Source: an uncultured Pelagibacteraceae bacterium
Lineage (GTDB): Bacteria; Pseudomonadota; Alphaproteobacteria; Pelagibacterales; Pelagibacteraceae
Length of the DNA stretch: 64,000 nucleotides
Reading direction: 5' to 3'
NCBI GenBank assembly: GCA_902568465.1
Contig: CACFQR010000004.1
Location: forward strand, 1 to 64,000
Positions 43,252 to 51,868 of the stretch are shown here, one piece after another (position 1 is the stretch's first letter; every line of letters starts with the position of its first letter). The notes beneath the pieces are model-generated. The model worked only from the letters and a program-made list of their open reading frames with translations, made no database searches and was not told where the DNA came from. The translations under genes were made by a program, and so were the position numbers.

Positions 43252-43780
43252 AAATAATAAAATAGAAGATTCTCTGACTAAAATATTTTCAAACTCAGGG
43301 TATAAAATGGTGGATGTTAGTGACAAGAATATTACACAACGAAAAGCCTTAGCATCTGGAGAAATAGTTTTAAGCCAAGAGGTTATTAAGTTGATTAAAG
43401 ATAAAAAAATGCCAAAAGGCGATCCTTTATCAATAGCAGAAGTTTCAGGGATTAATGGTGTAAAAAAAACAAGTGAACTTATTCCACTATGTCATCCATT
43501 GCCATTAGAACACATATCTTTGCATACTGAAATTAATGAAAAGAAAAACTCTATTGTTGTTTACTGTTTAGTTTCTGCAAATTCTAAAACAGGAGTAGAG
43601 ATGGAGGCACTTTCTGGTGTTACTTCAGCATTGCTAGCGATTTATGATCTTTCGAAAATTGTTGAACCAAATTTAAAAATATCTAACACCAAACTTCTTG
43701 TAAAATCTGGTGGAAAAAAAGGCTTATGGATAAATCCAGATGGCATACCTGATAAAATAAAAAATATTTTAAAAATTTAA
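43244..43780 (+). CDS. moaC: Cyclic pyranopterin monophosphate synthase
   Basis: This 178-residue enzyme, with MoaA, converts GTP to cyclic pyranopterin monophosphate, the first step of molybdopterin synthesis. KMVDVSDKNITQRKALASGEIVL opens it, and the KTSELIPLCHPLPLEHI block and VEMEALSGVTSALLAIYDLSK block hold the active-site Lys and His. Length is slightly above the usual 160 because of an N-terminal extension. It overlaps mobA by 8 bases and is one base ahead of moeA. Confidence 0.92.
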   Translation: MNKNNKIEDSLTKIFSNSGYKMVDVSDKNITQRKALASGEIVLSQEVIKLIKDKKMPKGDPLSIAEVSGINGVKKTSELIPLCHPLPLEHISLHTEINEKKNSIVVYCLVSANSKTGVEMEALSGVTSALLAIYDLSKIVEPNLKISNTKLLVKSGGKKGLWINPDGIPDKIKNILKI

Positions 43781-43781
43781 G

Positions 43782-45023
43782 ATGATTAGTTATTCTAAAG
43801 CTCTAAGATTAATTGAAAAAATTCCAATCAAATTAAAAAATGAAAAGATTTCTACAATTAATTCAATAAACAGAGTTTCAGCTAAAAATGTTCTTGCTCC
43901 AAATAATAACCCTTTGTCTAATAATGCTGCATTTGATGGCTTTGCTATTTTATCTAAAGAAACTAAAAATTTAAGTAAAAAAAAGGTTAAAAAATTTAAA
44001 ATATTAAAAACAATTGCTGCAGGGGATAATCCTAAAATAAATAATTATAAAAAAAATTCAGTCGTTGAAGTAATGACAGGAGGTTTGATACCGAAATACT
44101 ATGATTCTATTTTACCTGTTGAAAGAGCAAAATATTATCTATCAAATAATAAACCAACCCATTTAATTGTAAGCGAAAGAGTTAAAAAATTTTCTTACAT
44201 AAGATTTGCTGGAGAGGATTACCAAAAAAAAGATATAGTTCTTAAAAAGGGCGAACTAATTCAACCAAAACATTTAATGGCATTTACAGCATTGGGTATT
44301 AAAGAAGTTGAAGTCAAAAAAAAACCTAAAATAATTTTTTTTAGTACTGGAAACGAAATAGTTGATTATAAAAAGAAAACTATCCCAGCTTGGAAAGTGA
44401 GAAATTCTAATAATTACTATTTTAAGACTTTTGCCGATATCGTGAATTTAGAAATTATAAATGGAGGAACCATTAAAGATAACAAGTCAAATAAATTAAA
44501 AAAATTACTAAAAAGGTTTTTAAAATCAGATATAGATTTATTTGTAACCTCAGGAGCAATTTCTGCAGGAAAATATGACTTTATACCAAAGCTTATTAAG
44601 AATTATGGATTTAAAAAATGTTTTAAAGGTGTAGCTATAAAACCAGGAAGACCAATTATGTTGTCAAAACTAAATAACAAATTATTTTTTGGTTTACCTG
44701 GAAATCCTATTTCTTGTGCTGCAGGGTTCCGCTTTTTTATTTATCCTTTACTACGTAACAGTTTAGGAATGTTAAGGGAAAAAAAATTTAAGGCTCAACT
44801 AATTAACAAATATTCAAAATCAAGGAATTTTACACACTTTGCAAGATGTATAATAAATTTTAATAGTAAGGGATCGGTAAAATTACAGGCTTTACAAGGG
44901 CAGCAATCGCATAGAATTGAATCATTTGTAAAAGCAAACTGCTGGGGTATTTTTCCTGGAGGCAAAGGAAAATTTAAAACAGGAAATATTATAGAATGGT
45001 TGCATTTAATTCCGAGTAACTAA
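43782..45023 (+). CDS. moeA: Molybdopterin molybdenumtransferase
   Basis: This 413-residue protein inserts molybdate into adenylated molybdopterin. It shows the MoeA order of blocks: NAAFDGFAI near residue 46, VVEVMTGGLIP near 92, TGNEIVDY near 190, TSGAISAGKYDFIP near 257, and the FFGLPGNPISC nucleotide-site block near 305. It follows moaC with one base between. A MogA/MoaB adenylyltransferase is not seen in the window; it must be elsewhere or its step is done differently. The 137 bases after it carry the promoter region of sorAB. Confidence 0.92.
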   Translation: MISYSKALRLIEKIPIKLKNEKISTINSINRVSAKNVLAPNNNPLSNNAAFDGFAILSKETKNLSKKKVKKFKILKTIAAGDNPKINNYKKNSVVEVMTGGLIPKYYDSILPVERAKYYLSNNKPTHLIVSERVKKFSYIRFAGEDYQKKDIVLKKGELIQPKHLMAFTALGIKEVEVKKKPKIIFFSTGNEIVDYKKKTIPAWKVRNSNNYYFKTFADIVNLEIINGGTIKDNKSNKLKKLLKRFLKSDIDLFVTSGAISAGKYDFIPKLIKNYGFKKCFKGVAIKPGRPIMLSKLNNKLFFGLPGNPISCAAGFRFFIYPLLRNSLGMLREKKFKAQLINKYSKSRNFTHFARCIINFNSKGSVKLQALQGQQSHRIESFVKANCWGIFPGGKGKFKTGNIIEWLHLIPSN

Positions 45024-45074
45024 AAATCTACTTTTTCAATTAAAAAGTGAATTTATAATAGATGAAATCATACG

Positions 45075-45090
45075 TGTAATCGAAATTACA
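45075..45090. other. Small perfect hairpin in the sorA upstream region
   Basis: Within the 137-base gap between moeA and sorA, TGTAAT (45075-45080) and ATTACA (45085-45090) form a perfect six-pair stem with a CGAA loop. A longer pair of inverted repeats, TTCAATTAAA (45035-45044) and TTTAATTGAA (45099-45108), brackets it. There is no T-run behind it. It could be an operator or part of a leader RNA; chance is also possible in DNA this AT-rich. Confidence 0.3.
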
Positions 45091-45160
45091 ACTCAACATT
45101 TAATTGAAAGTGTAATTAAATATATTATAATAATTCTAATTAACAACTAGGGGAAAAAAA

Positions 45161-46384
45161 ATGAAAAAAAGAATTATAAAAAAAATAGACACTAGTAAAA
45201 GAAATTTTTTAACTGGCTCAGTTACGTTAGCTGGAGTTGCGGCCGCTACATCCGTACTGCCAATATCATTTGCAAACGCTAATCATAAAGATTCTAGCCC
45301 AAAAGGCTTGCCAGATTTTATCAGCTGGAAAGACAGAAATGCTTTAATTGTTCATTCTGATAAAGGAATCGAGACACATAGAAGTGCAATTGGAGAAAGT
45401 TTAGTAACTCCAAATAGAAATATTTACATTAGAAATAATATGCCGACTATGACCGACACACAAATCGGGAATAGAAATAATTGGAAAGTAAGCATTAAAG
45501 GAGTTAAGAATCCTAAAACTTTTACTTTGGCACAATTAAAAAAATTAGGCCATACAACAATGGCAACGATATTACAGTGTTCAGGAAATGGCAGAGGCTT
45601 TTTTGCACATAAAGTTAGAGGATCTCAATGGAAAACTGGAGCAGCAGCATGTGTTCTTTGGACAGGTGTCCCTATGAAATTAGTAGTAGATGCATGCGGT
45701 GGAGTTAATGGTGATGCAGTTTTTATGACATCAGCAGGTGTTGATCATGAGCCTACAGGCCTGGATCCAAAAAAAGCTAAAGTTGAAAGATCTGTTCCGA
45801 AAAAAGTTTTTAAAGATGCAATGCTAGCATGGGAAATGAATGGAGTTCCTTTACCTAACGCACATGGTGGACCTTTAAGAATGGTTACCCCAGGATATTT
45901 TGGTATTAACAATGTTAAACATCTTGGTCAAGTTGCTTTCACTAAAACTGAATCAACCGTTAAATATATGAAATCAAGTTATCGAATATCTCCAATTGGA
46001 AAAAAAGGCTCACAGTATCCTTCATGTTGGGAAATGCCTGTAAAATCTTGGATAACTAGACCAACAGATGAAACTGGTACAGTAAAAGCAGGAAATGTTC
46101 AAATAGTTGGTGTAGCTATGGGCGGTACTAAAAAAGTTAGAAACGTTAAAGTTTCAATTGATGGAGGACAAAGCTGGAAGAAAGCAAAATTTGTTGGTCC
46201 TGATCTTGGAAAATACGCATGGAGACAGTTTGTTCTTGAAGCAAATTTAGCACCCGGAAATTACAATCTTGCAAGTAAAGCTTCTAATGGAGGCAAGACT
46301 CAACCCGAGCTAAGAATGGAAAATAGAAGAGGCTATGCTCATAACGGCTGGAAAGATCATAGCGTAAATATTAAAGTAGTATAA
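45161..46384 (+). CDS. sorA: Sulfite dehydrogenase molybdenum subunit (SorA type)
   Basis: This 407-residue periplasmic Mo enzyme oxidises sulfite to sulfate. A Tat-type signal is at residues 10-40 (SKRNFLTG then a hydrophobic stretch to SFANA), with Lys-Arg in place of the classic Arg-Arg. The Mo-binding Cys140 lies in LQCSGNGRG of the oxidoreductase domain, and a C-terminal Mo-cofactor dimerisation domain follows. The next gene is a one-haem cytochrome c, which fits SorAB better than SoxCD, where the partner is a larger diheme protein. Embedded among Moco genes. Confidence 0.85.
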   Translation: MKKRIIKKIDTSKRNFLTGSVTLAGVAAATSVLPISFANANHKDSSPKGLPDFISWKDRNALIVHSDKGIETHRSAIGESLVTPNRNIYIRNNMPTMTDTQIGNRNNWKVSIKGVKNPKTFTLAQLKKLGHTTMATILQCSGNGRGFFAHKVRGSQWKTGAAACVLWTGVPMKLVVDACGGVNGDAVFMTSAGVDHEPTGLDPKKAKVERSVPKKVFKDAMLAWEMNGVPLPNAHGGPLRMVTPGYFGINNVKHLGQVAFTKTESTVKYMKSSYRISPIGKKGSQYPSCWEMPVKSWITRPTDETGTVKAGNVQIVGVAMGGTKKVRNVKVSIDGGQSWKKAKFVGPDLGKYAWRQFVLEANLAPGNYNLASKASNGGKTQPELRMENRRGYAHNGWKDHSVNIKVV

Positions 46385-46415
46385 AGATTTTAAAATTTAG
46401 TATAAAATTTTTGTA

Positions 46416-46742
46416 ATGAAAATTTTTAAAGTTTTTATTGTTATCTTATTATTTTCATTCCCATTAACAATAAATCTAAAAGCAGATTCAGAAAAAATGG
46501 CTTTAGGGCTGGAGGTTTATAACAATAAAGCGATGTGTGGTGCTTGTCATATTTTAAAGGCCGCTGCATCAGAAGGTAATATAGGTCCAAATTTAGATAG
46601 TTTAAAACCTTTAGAAGAACAAGTGAGGGCTGTTGTAACAGAAGGGCTCGGAGTAATGCCGGCGTTTGGAGAGGAGGGTTTATTAACTTCAGAAGAGATT
46701 GATGCTGTGTCATTTTTTGTTGCTAATAGTTCTGGGAAATAG
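46416..46742 (+). CDS. sorB: Sulfite dehydrogenase cytochrome c subunit (SorB type)
   Basis: This 108-residue protein has a signal peptide (cleavage near LKADS) and one CxxCH haem motif, Cys41-Gly-Ala-Cys44-His45, with a likely axial Met in GLGVMPAFGEEG near residue 82. It is a class I cytochrome c that takes electrons from SorA to the respiratory chain. It lies 31 bases after sorA. Its small size is the chief reason to prefer SorB over SoxD. The electron acceptor may be a cytochrome c oxidase or the pseudoazurin encoded near 50 kb. Confidence 0.83.
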   Translation: MKIFKVFIVILLFSFPLTINLKADSEKMALGLEVYNNKAMCGACHILKAAASEGNIGPNLDSLKPLEEQVRAVVTEGLGVMPAFGEEGLLTSEEIDAVSFFVANSSGK

Positions 46743-46819
46743 CTAAATTATATATTCACTGAAATATTAGATATAATAAAGTAATTAACAAATCTCAGTT
46801 TTTGTGGTTAGATTTACAT

Positions 46820-47809
46820 ATGTTAATAGATCCATTTCAAAGAAAGATATCTTACATAAGAGTTTCGGTTACGGACCGTTGTGATTTCAGATGTACTTAC
46901 TGCATGTCAGAAGAAATGCAGTTTCTTCCAAAAAAAGATCTTTTATCTTTAGAGGAATTAGAAAGACTCAGTAGTGTATTTATAGAACTTGGCGTTAAAA
47001 AAATAAGAATTACTGGAGGAGAGCCTTTAGTTAGAAAAAATATAATACAATTATTTGATAGCATTGGAAAAAAAATAGGAAAAGGCTTAGAAGAACTTAC
47101 TGTAACGACAAACGGTTCTCAGCTTGAGCGTTATGCTAAGGATTTGTTTAAAAATGGGGTTAAAAGAATTAATATTTCATTAGACACATTAGATGAAAAT
47201 AAATTTAAATTAATTACAAAAATCGGGGATTTTAATAAAGTTATTAGAGGAATTAATGCTGCAAAAGAAGCAGGCATGAAAATTAAGATTAACACTGTAG
47301 CTCTCAAAGGTATTAATGATAATGAAATTTTAAATTTAGTTAACTGGTGTGGAGAAAATAAATTTGGTTTAACGTTTATTGAAGTTATGCCAATGGGTGA
47401 AATAGGTGAAAAAAGATCCAATCAATATATGCCATTAACTGAGGTAAAAAGCTTAATACAAACTAAGTATAGTCTAAGTGATGATCCTTTAAAAACAGGT
47501 GGTCCGGCAAGATATGTTCATTGTCACGAGACAGATCAAAAAATTGGTTTTATTACTCCACACACACATAATTTTTGCGAAACTTGCAACAGAGTTAGAA
47601 TTACATGCACTGGTGTAATGTACATGTGTTTAGGGCAAGAAGATAAAGTGGATTTAAAAAAACCATTAAGAAAAAGTGAGAATAACGATCTTTTAAAAGA
47701 GACTATTTACGAAGCTATTTCAAGAAAACCAAAAGGACATGATTTTGTCATTGAAAGAAAAAAAGATGAAAAATTTGTCCCTAGGCATATGAGTGTAACT
47801 GGCGGATAA
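46820..47809 (+). CDS. moaA: GTP 3',8-cyclase
   Basis: This 329-residue radical-SAM enzyme starts molybdopterin synthesis from GTP. The radical-SAM cluster is Cys21-x3-Cys25-x2-Cys28 ([10 protein letters not shown]), and the second 4Fe-4S site is formed by the late [18 protein letters not shown] cysteines. The C-terminus ends in Gly-Gly, which MoaA needs. I start at the ATG at 46820; a TTG at 46802 would add six residues. It follows sorB by 77 bases and leads moaD and moaE. Confidence 0.93.
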   Translation: MLIDPFQRKISYIRVSVTDRCDFRCTYCMSEEMQFLPKKDLLSLEELERLSSVFIELGVKKIRITGGEPLVRKNIIQLFDSIGKKIGKGLEELTVTTNGSQLERYAKDLFKNGVKRINISLDTLDENKFKLITKIGDFNKVIRGINAAKEAGMKIKINTVALKGINDNEILNLVNWCGENKFGLTFIEVMPMGEIGEKRSNQYMPLTEVKSLIQTKYSLSDDPLKTGGPARYVHCHETDQKIGFITPHTHNFCETCNRVRITCTGVMYMCLGQEDKVDLKKPLRKSENNDLLKETIYEAISRKPKGHDFVIERKKDEKFVPRHMSVTGG

Positions 47810-47816
47810 TATTTTT

Positions 47817-48083
47817 ATGGAAATTCAAATAAAACTTTATGGATCCTCAAAATTGTTAAGTGAAAGTGAAACTTTACTCATAAAATTGCCTGAAAATTCA
47901 AACATTGGGCAGCTACGAAGCAGTCTTAAAAAATTTATTGATGAAAATTATTCAAAAAGCAATTTAGATAATTTATCAAACTCTGCAGCTTTTTTTAGTG
48001 ATAGAAATGAAATTGTTAATGATAGCTATCAATTAAAAAATAAAGAGTTAATTTCCATTATTCCTCCTATTGGCGGTGGTTAA
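47817..48083 (+). CDS. moaD: Molybdopterin synthase small subunit
   Basis: This 88-residue ubiquitin-fold protein donates sulfur to the pyranopterin. It ends in IPPIGGG, and the terminal Gly-Gly is the site of thiocarboxylation, so the C-terminus is functional. The start follows moaA by 7 bases, and the stop overlaps the moaE ATG by one base, which ensures paired production of the two subunits. A MoeB activating enzyme is not in the window. Confidence 0.9.
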   Translation: MEIQIKLYGSSKLLSESETLLIKLPENSNIGQLRSSLKKFIDENYSKSNLDNLSNSAAFFSDRNEIVNDSYQLKNKELISIIPPIGGG

Positions 48084-48544
48084 TGAGTATTCACACCGCT
48101 CTTGTTAAAACTGAAGAGCAAAAGATTTCTATAGAAAAAGCAAAAAATTTTATTGCTTCCGAAGAATATGGAGCAGAGTCAATTTTTGTTGGTCGAGTAA
48201 GAAATGAAAATAGTGGAAAAAAAGTAACAGCTGTAACATATGATGCACACGATCAGGCGGTATTAAAATCTTTCCAATCGATTTGTGACGATGCTAAAAA
48301 AAAATTTGATAGTAGTGCTAGTATTTTTCTAGAGCATGCAAAAGGTTATTCGCCTGTTGGTGAAATAAGTATTTTAATAGCAGTTGGATCAGGGCACAGG
48401 GATGAGGCATTTAAAATTTGTAGATATATTCTTGAAGAGGTCAAGCATCAGTCACCTATATGGAAAAAAGAACATTATGCAGATGGAAAAGAAGAATGGC
48501 TTCCCGGGCATTCTTTAAGACCTAAGAAAGAAGTTAAATCATGA
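48083..48544 (+). CDS. moaE: Molybdopterin synthase large subunit
   Basis: This 153-residue subunit with MoaD makes the dithiolene of molybdopterin. GAESIFVGRVRNENSGKKVTAVTYDAHDQ near residue 30-58 and the SPVGEISILIAVGSGHRDEAFKICRYILEEVKHQSPIWKKE block (about 92-132) carry the conserved Arg, His and Lys residues. The gene overlaps moaD by one base and the EamA permease downstream by 4 bases. Confidence 0.92.
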   Translation: MSIHTALVKTEEQKISIEKAKNFIASEEYGAESIFVGRVRNENSGKKVTAVTYDAHDQAVLKSFQSICDDAKKKFDSSASIFLEHAKGYSPVGEISILIAVGSGHRDEAFKICRYILEEVKHQSPIWKKEHYADGKEEWLPGHSLRPKKEVKS

Positions 48545-49443
48545 CAAAAAATAAAACTAATTTTGCAATTTTTATTGTTTTGTTAGCTGGAATTATTTGG
48601 TCCTTTGGAGCTTTAGTAGTGAGGTATATAGAAGATGCTCGCTCTGTTCCTTGGCAATATTTATTTTTTAGAGGTTTAACTATTTTTGTTATTTTAAATC
48701 TTTATTTATTTTTTAAAGAAGGAAAATCGTTTATCGCAAATTATAAAAAAATTGATCTATCAGTAATTATAGGTGGATTAGGCTTTGCTACTGCCTTTAT
48801 GGGTTTTATATGGTCCATCACTCATACTTCCGCGGCTGTTACTCTTTTAATGCTTGCAGCAATGCCGTTCATGACAGCAATACTTGGATATATTTTTCTT
48901 AAAGAAAAAGTTTCTTTAACGACTATGACTTCAATTATTGTTGCTGCAATAGGAGTTATTTTTATGGCTTATAGTAGCAATAAGTTGGGAACGCTGTTTG
49001 GTTTAGTTGTTGGCCTTATATCAGCTTTAGGTTTTTCAATTGGCTCAATCTCTTTCAGATGGAATAAAAAGATACCAACCTTTACAACTATTGCTTTAGC
49101 AGGATTATTTTGTGCAATTATTTCATTTGCTATATTGATTTTTAACGAAGACAATTTTTTTACCACATTTAGAAACTCATCCCTCTCAGCTTTACACGGA
49201 ACTCTAGTTTGTTCAGGTTTAATTCTTTACTCAATAGGTTCTAAAAAATTACCCGCAGCAGATCTCACCCTACTGTCTCTTACAGAGGTTTTAGGTGGCA
49301 TTTTCTGGGTTTGGTTGCCAATTTTTGGTATTAATGAGGTTCCTACTACCAACACAATAATAGGAGGTTTTGTTATTACATTTGCTCTTTTGTATTACAG
49401 TTTAAATACCAAGAGAAATAGAAGATTTATTGGATTAAATTAG
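48541..49443 (+). CDS. EamA/DMT-family permease
   Basis: This 300-residue protein has ten predicted spans in two EamA repeats (IFLKEKVSLTTMTSIIVAAIGVIFMAY ending the first, LTEVLGGIFWVWLPIFGINEVP in the second). It overlaps moaE by 4 bases, so it is translated with the Moco operon. Its cargo is unknown; a link to sulfite or other oxyanions is not supported by anything in the sequence. It resembles the other three EamA proteins of the window in layout. Confidence 0.83.
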   Translation: MTKNKTNFAIFIVLLAGIIWSFGALVVRYIEDARSVPWQYLFFRGLTIFVILNLYLFFKEGKSFIANYKKIDLSVIIGGLGFATAFMGFIWSITHTSAAVTLLMLAAMPFMTAILGYIFLKEKVSLTTMTSIIVAAIGVIFMAYSSNKLGTLFGLVVGLISALGFSIGSISFRWNKKIPTFTTIALAGLFCAIISFAILIFNEDNFFTTFRNSSLSALHGTLVCSGLILYSIGSKKLPAADLTLLSLTEVLGGIFWVWLPIFGINEVPTTNTIIGGFVITFALLYYSLNTKRNRRFIGLN

Positions 49444-49556
49444 CAAAACAGAAAAATAAAAAATCTTTTTTTTAAAATAAAAACTGCGACAAAAAAGTTC
49501 TCATTTTAATTTATTGTTAATATTATTTTCATATTTAAAACACAATTTACAATTAT

Positions 49557-49643
49557 ATGAAGTGTCAAATGCGTTTATCATTATTTTATACTTTCATTTT
49601 TTTATATTGGACAATTTTAATTCTTGGCCCATTTATTAATTAA
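49557..49643 (+). CDS. Possible 28-residue membrane peptide
   Basis: ATG at 49557 opens a 28-codon frame ending in TAA at 49643. The peptide starts with a positive head (MKCQMRLS) and then one long hydrophobic span with Trp (LFYTFIFLYWTILILGPFIN). That inside-positive order is what a real single-span peptide would show. No clear Shine-Dalgarno precedes it. It is followed after 4 bases by a second such frame. Coding status is unproven. Confidence 0.4.
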   Translation: MKCQMRLSLFYTFIFLYWTILILGPFIN

Positions 49644-49647
49644 TAAT

Positions 49648-49722
49648 ATGACAAAAATCTTATTCTTTTCATCTTGGTCTTTAATTATTGTGTTTTTTAC
49701 AATAGCTACGGTTTTGGCATAA
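49648..49722 (+). CDS. Possible 24-residue membrane peptide
   Basis: ATG at 49648 opens a 24-codon frame ending in TAA at 49722. After MTK it is nearly all hydrophobic (LFFSSWSLIIVFFTIATVLA), a single span or a bare signal peptide. It lies 4 bases after another tiny membrane frame, and 66 bases before the pseudoazurin gene. Respiratory complexes often have such small subunits. Coding status is unproven. Confidence 0.4.
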   Translation: MTKILFFSSWSLIIVFFTIATVLA

Positions 49723-49788
49723 AAGCAGTATAGTCACTGCGACAAACTTAATATTTTAATATAAAAGTTTAAATACTAGATTAGTATT

Positions 49789-50217
49789 ATGAAAAAACTA
49801 TTTACATCACTTTTTATCTTATTTATTTCAACTCAAACAGTTCTTGCAGGCGATCAAACTATAGAGATGCTCAATAAATTAGGCAAAGAGCACATGGTTT
49901 ACTCAAAAAAAATTGTAAATATTGATGTGGGAGATACCGTTTTTTGGAAATCTACAACTAAAGGACATAACGTTGAGTTTATTAAAGGAGGAGTTCCAGA
50001 AGGTGTAGAAAAATTTAGATCTAAAATTAACGAAGACGTTAAATATAAATTTGAGATTCCTGGTATTTATGCTTATTGGTGCACCCCGCACAAAGGTATG
50101 GGCATGATAGGCTTTGTTGTAGTTGGTAAAGATCAATCAAATTTAGAAGCTATAAAAAAAATAAAATACACAGGTAAATCTAAAAAAATTGCTGTTGAAC
50201 TTATAAGCTCTTTATAA
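49789..50217 (+). CDS. Pseudoazurin-type blue copper protein
   Basis: This 142-residue periplasmic protein has a signal peptide (cleavage after VLA, residue 20) and a cupredoxin domain. The type 1 copper ligands are His60 (KGHNVEF), Cys98, His101 and Met106 in YWCTPHKGMGMIG; the C-x2-H-x4-M spacing is that of pseudoazurin. Such proteins shuttle electrons among periplasmic redox enzymes. Sulfite dehydrogenase is encoded about 3 kb upstream on the same strand and could be a partner, by inference. The C-terminal helix is typical of pseudoazurins. Confidence 0.87.
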   Translation: MKKLFTSLFILFISTQTVLAGDQTIEMLNKLGKEHMVYSKKIVNIDVGDTVFWKSTTKGHNVEFIKGGVPEGVEKFRSKINEDVKYKFEIPGIYAYWCTPHKGMGMIGFVVVGKDQSNLEAIKKIKYTGKSKKIAVELISSL

Positions 50218-50220
50218 ATT

Positions 50221-50448
50221 TTAACTAGGATTTTTTTTTAAAAAATCAATGTAATCAATAACTTCTTGAAATTTTTCATCTTCAATATCCTTATAACTTT
50301 TTTGAAATTTTGACTTCACGCATATCGCTACATGAGCATAAGGATTTCTACCTTTGGGATGATTAGGATGGTCAGGCAATTGCCCTTTTAAATAATCGCC
50401 AGCTTCCTGTATGATTTTCCACAGTTTACTTGCGTTTTCTTTGTTCAT
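50221..50448 (-). CDS. Small conserved protein of unknown function
   Basis: From the ATG at 50448 this is a 75-residue soluble protein (MNKENASKLWKIIQEAGDYLK... PDHPNHPKGRNPYAHVAICVKSKF...). The frame stays open and coding-like upstream to a TTG at 50580, so the true start may be earlier; that would overlap the MFS gene by 53 bases, more than any other overlap in the window. The HPNHPKGRNPYAH segment may bind a metal or nucleotide. I do not recognise a family with a known role. It is downstream of the MFS permease on the same strand. Confidence 0.6.
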   Translation of the reverse strand: MNKENASKLWKIIQEAGDYLKGQLPDHPNHPKGRNPYAHVAICVKSKFQKSYKDIEDEKFQEVIDYIDFLKKNPS

Positions 50449-50527
50449 ACCAGCGTCAGGATAAGTATTAATATAATCAAACCAATTATAGGAACAAAGA
50501 AATGTTGCATATGTTCTAAATTTTGTT

Positions 50528-51817
50528 TTATTTCTTATCTGTATTAGATATATCTGCGCCAGTTGTTGGATCCAGCTCAATTCCCAATGGTGTAATATTT
50601 CTAGGTAAAGGAGTATAAGTTGATTCAGGGTTTTCCTGGTAACTTCTTTGAGTTATCCTATACATCCCAAACAACCCAATCAATGTATGAAAAATAAATA
50701 AGTGAACGAAAAAACCATTAGCACCATATCTATACATTAAAGCTGAACATATTATCGGACCACTTATAGCACCCAGACCAAATATAATTTGTAATCCAGC
50801 ACCGGCGGCAACAAATTTTTCTTTTGGGACATAGTCATTTACGTAAGCTAGATTAAGTGTAAATAAAGGAAGAGCCATGCCAGCATATAAAGTTACATAA
50901 ATAAAAAACATAATTTTATCCATATCAACATTTGTTGCTAGATACATATTTTCCAACGAAGCTCCAGATGAAGCAACTGCCAAATAAGAAAAAATAGATC
51001 CAGCAAAGGCGCAACCGATAATGATAATTCTTCTATCACCTCGATCAGAAAAATAACCAATTGGCCATTGGAATAATGCTCCTGACGTTGTGATTATAAA
51101 AATTAGTAAAGAAATCTCAAAAATAGTGAAGTTTAATGTGGCTGCATAAACAGCTCCTAGAGTAAATATTGCTGAATGAATAAAACCAGTACAAAACATG
51201 CTAACAGTTCCAAATGGTGAAATTTTATAAAGTTCTTTTATTTTTATACCTGCTATTTTTTTAAATTTAGGAGGCTTACGCTTTGTTAGAAGTATAGGTA
51301 TTAGTGCTAATGATAAAAGTAATGAAATTAATATAAAAGGCTCATATTTTTCTGGACTACTAAAATTCAATAAAAGTGTTCCCAAAGATAGTGCCATAAA
51401 ACTTATAACCATATAAATAGACAAAACTTGTCCACGAGTTCTATTGTTTGCCCGGTCGTTTAGCCAACTTTCAACAACAATAAAAATACCTATAACGCTA
51501 AAACCTGTTAAAAATCTTCCACATATCCATACTACAGGATCTACAAAGACAGCATGAATTAAAATACTTAAAGAAGCGGTCGAAGCAAAAGCAGCAAAAA
51601 CTCTAATATGACCAACTTTCTGTACAAGATTTGGAACTACATTTGCTCCTATGAAATATCCTATGAAATAACCAGACATCATTGTGCCTGTAGATATAAA
51701 ATTAAAATTTTCTATAACAGCTCTTACTCCTAATAAGTTTCCTTGAAAACCGTGAGCTATCATCATTATCCCGTACCCCGTAAAAAGAGCCCAAGAGTTT
51801 TTAAATAATTTTCCCAT
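50528..51817 (-). CDS. Major facilitator superfamily permease (YcaD-like)
   Basis: This 429-residue protein has 12 predicted spans. The SGYFIGYFIGANVVPNLVQKVGHIRVFAAFAS stretch (about 48-79) holds the MFS loop motif, and RFLTGFSVIGIFIVVESWLNDRANNRTRGQVLSIYM (about 116-151) is the pattern of the YcaD/YfkF-type group. The second half begins near residue 205. A short soluble C-terminal tail with YTPLPRNITPLGIELDPTTGADIS follows, of a kind seen in alphaproteobacterial members. Cargo unknown. A 51-base gap separates it from the EamA gene upstream on the same strand. Confidence 0.85.
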   Translation of the reverse strand: MGKLFKNSWALFTGYGIMMIAHGFQGNLLGVRAVIENFNFISTGTMMSGYFIGYFIGANVVPNLVQKVGHIRVFAAFASTASLSILIHAVFVDPVVWICGRFLTGFSVIGIFIVVESWLNDRANNRTRGQVLSIYMVISFMALSLGTLLLNFSSPEKYEPFILISLLLSLALIPILLTKRKPPKFKKIAGIKIKELYKISPFGTVSMFCTGFIHSAIFTLGAVYAATLNFTIFEISLLIFIITTSGALFQWPIGYFSDRGDRRIIIIGCAFAGSIFSYLAVASSGASLENMYLATNVDMDKIMFFIYVTLYAGMALPLFTLNLAYVNDYVPKEKFVAAGAGLQIIFGLGAISGPIICSALMYRYGANGFFVHLFIFHTLIGLFGMYRITQRSYQENPESTYTPLPRNITPLGIELDPTTGADISNTDKK

Positions 51818-51868
51818 AAAGCTATGAGTAATTAAACTTACGTTAAGGGAAAAGCAATCAGATAATTA

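Larger units (their letters stand above)
49444..49788. other. 345-base region with two tiny membrane ORFs
   Basis: This is the longest stretch without a standard gene. The first 110 bases are plain AT-rich DNA with no convincing hairpin and T-run. Two tandem short frames for single-span peptides follow (entries at 49557 and 49648), and the last 66 bases are the leader of the pseudoazurin gene. Confidence 0.5.

Noticed and set aside
45161-46742. SoxCD sulfane dehydrogenase
   Set aside because: The cytochrome partner is a 108-residue single-haem protein and no other sox gene is present, which fits SorAB better.
50449-50580. Upstream extension of the small unknown gene to a TTG
   Set aside because: It would overlap the MFS gene by 53 bases. 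The frame does look coding-like there, so this is held open but not chosen.
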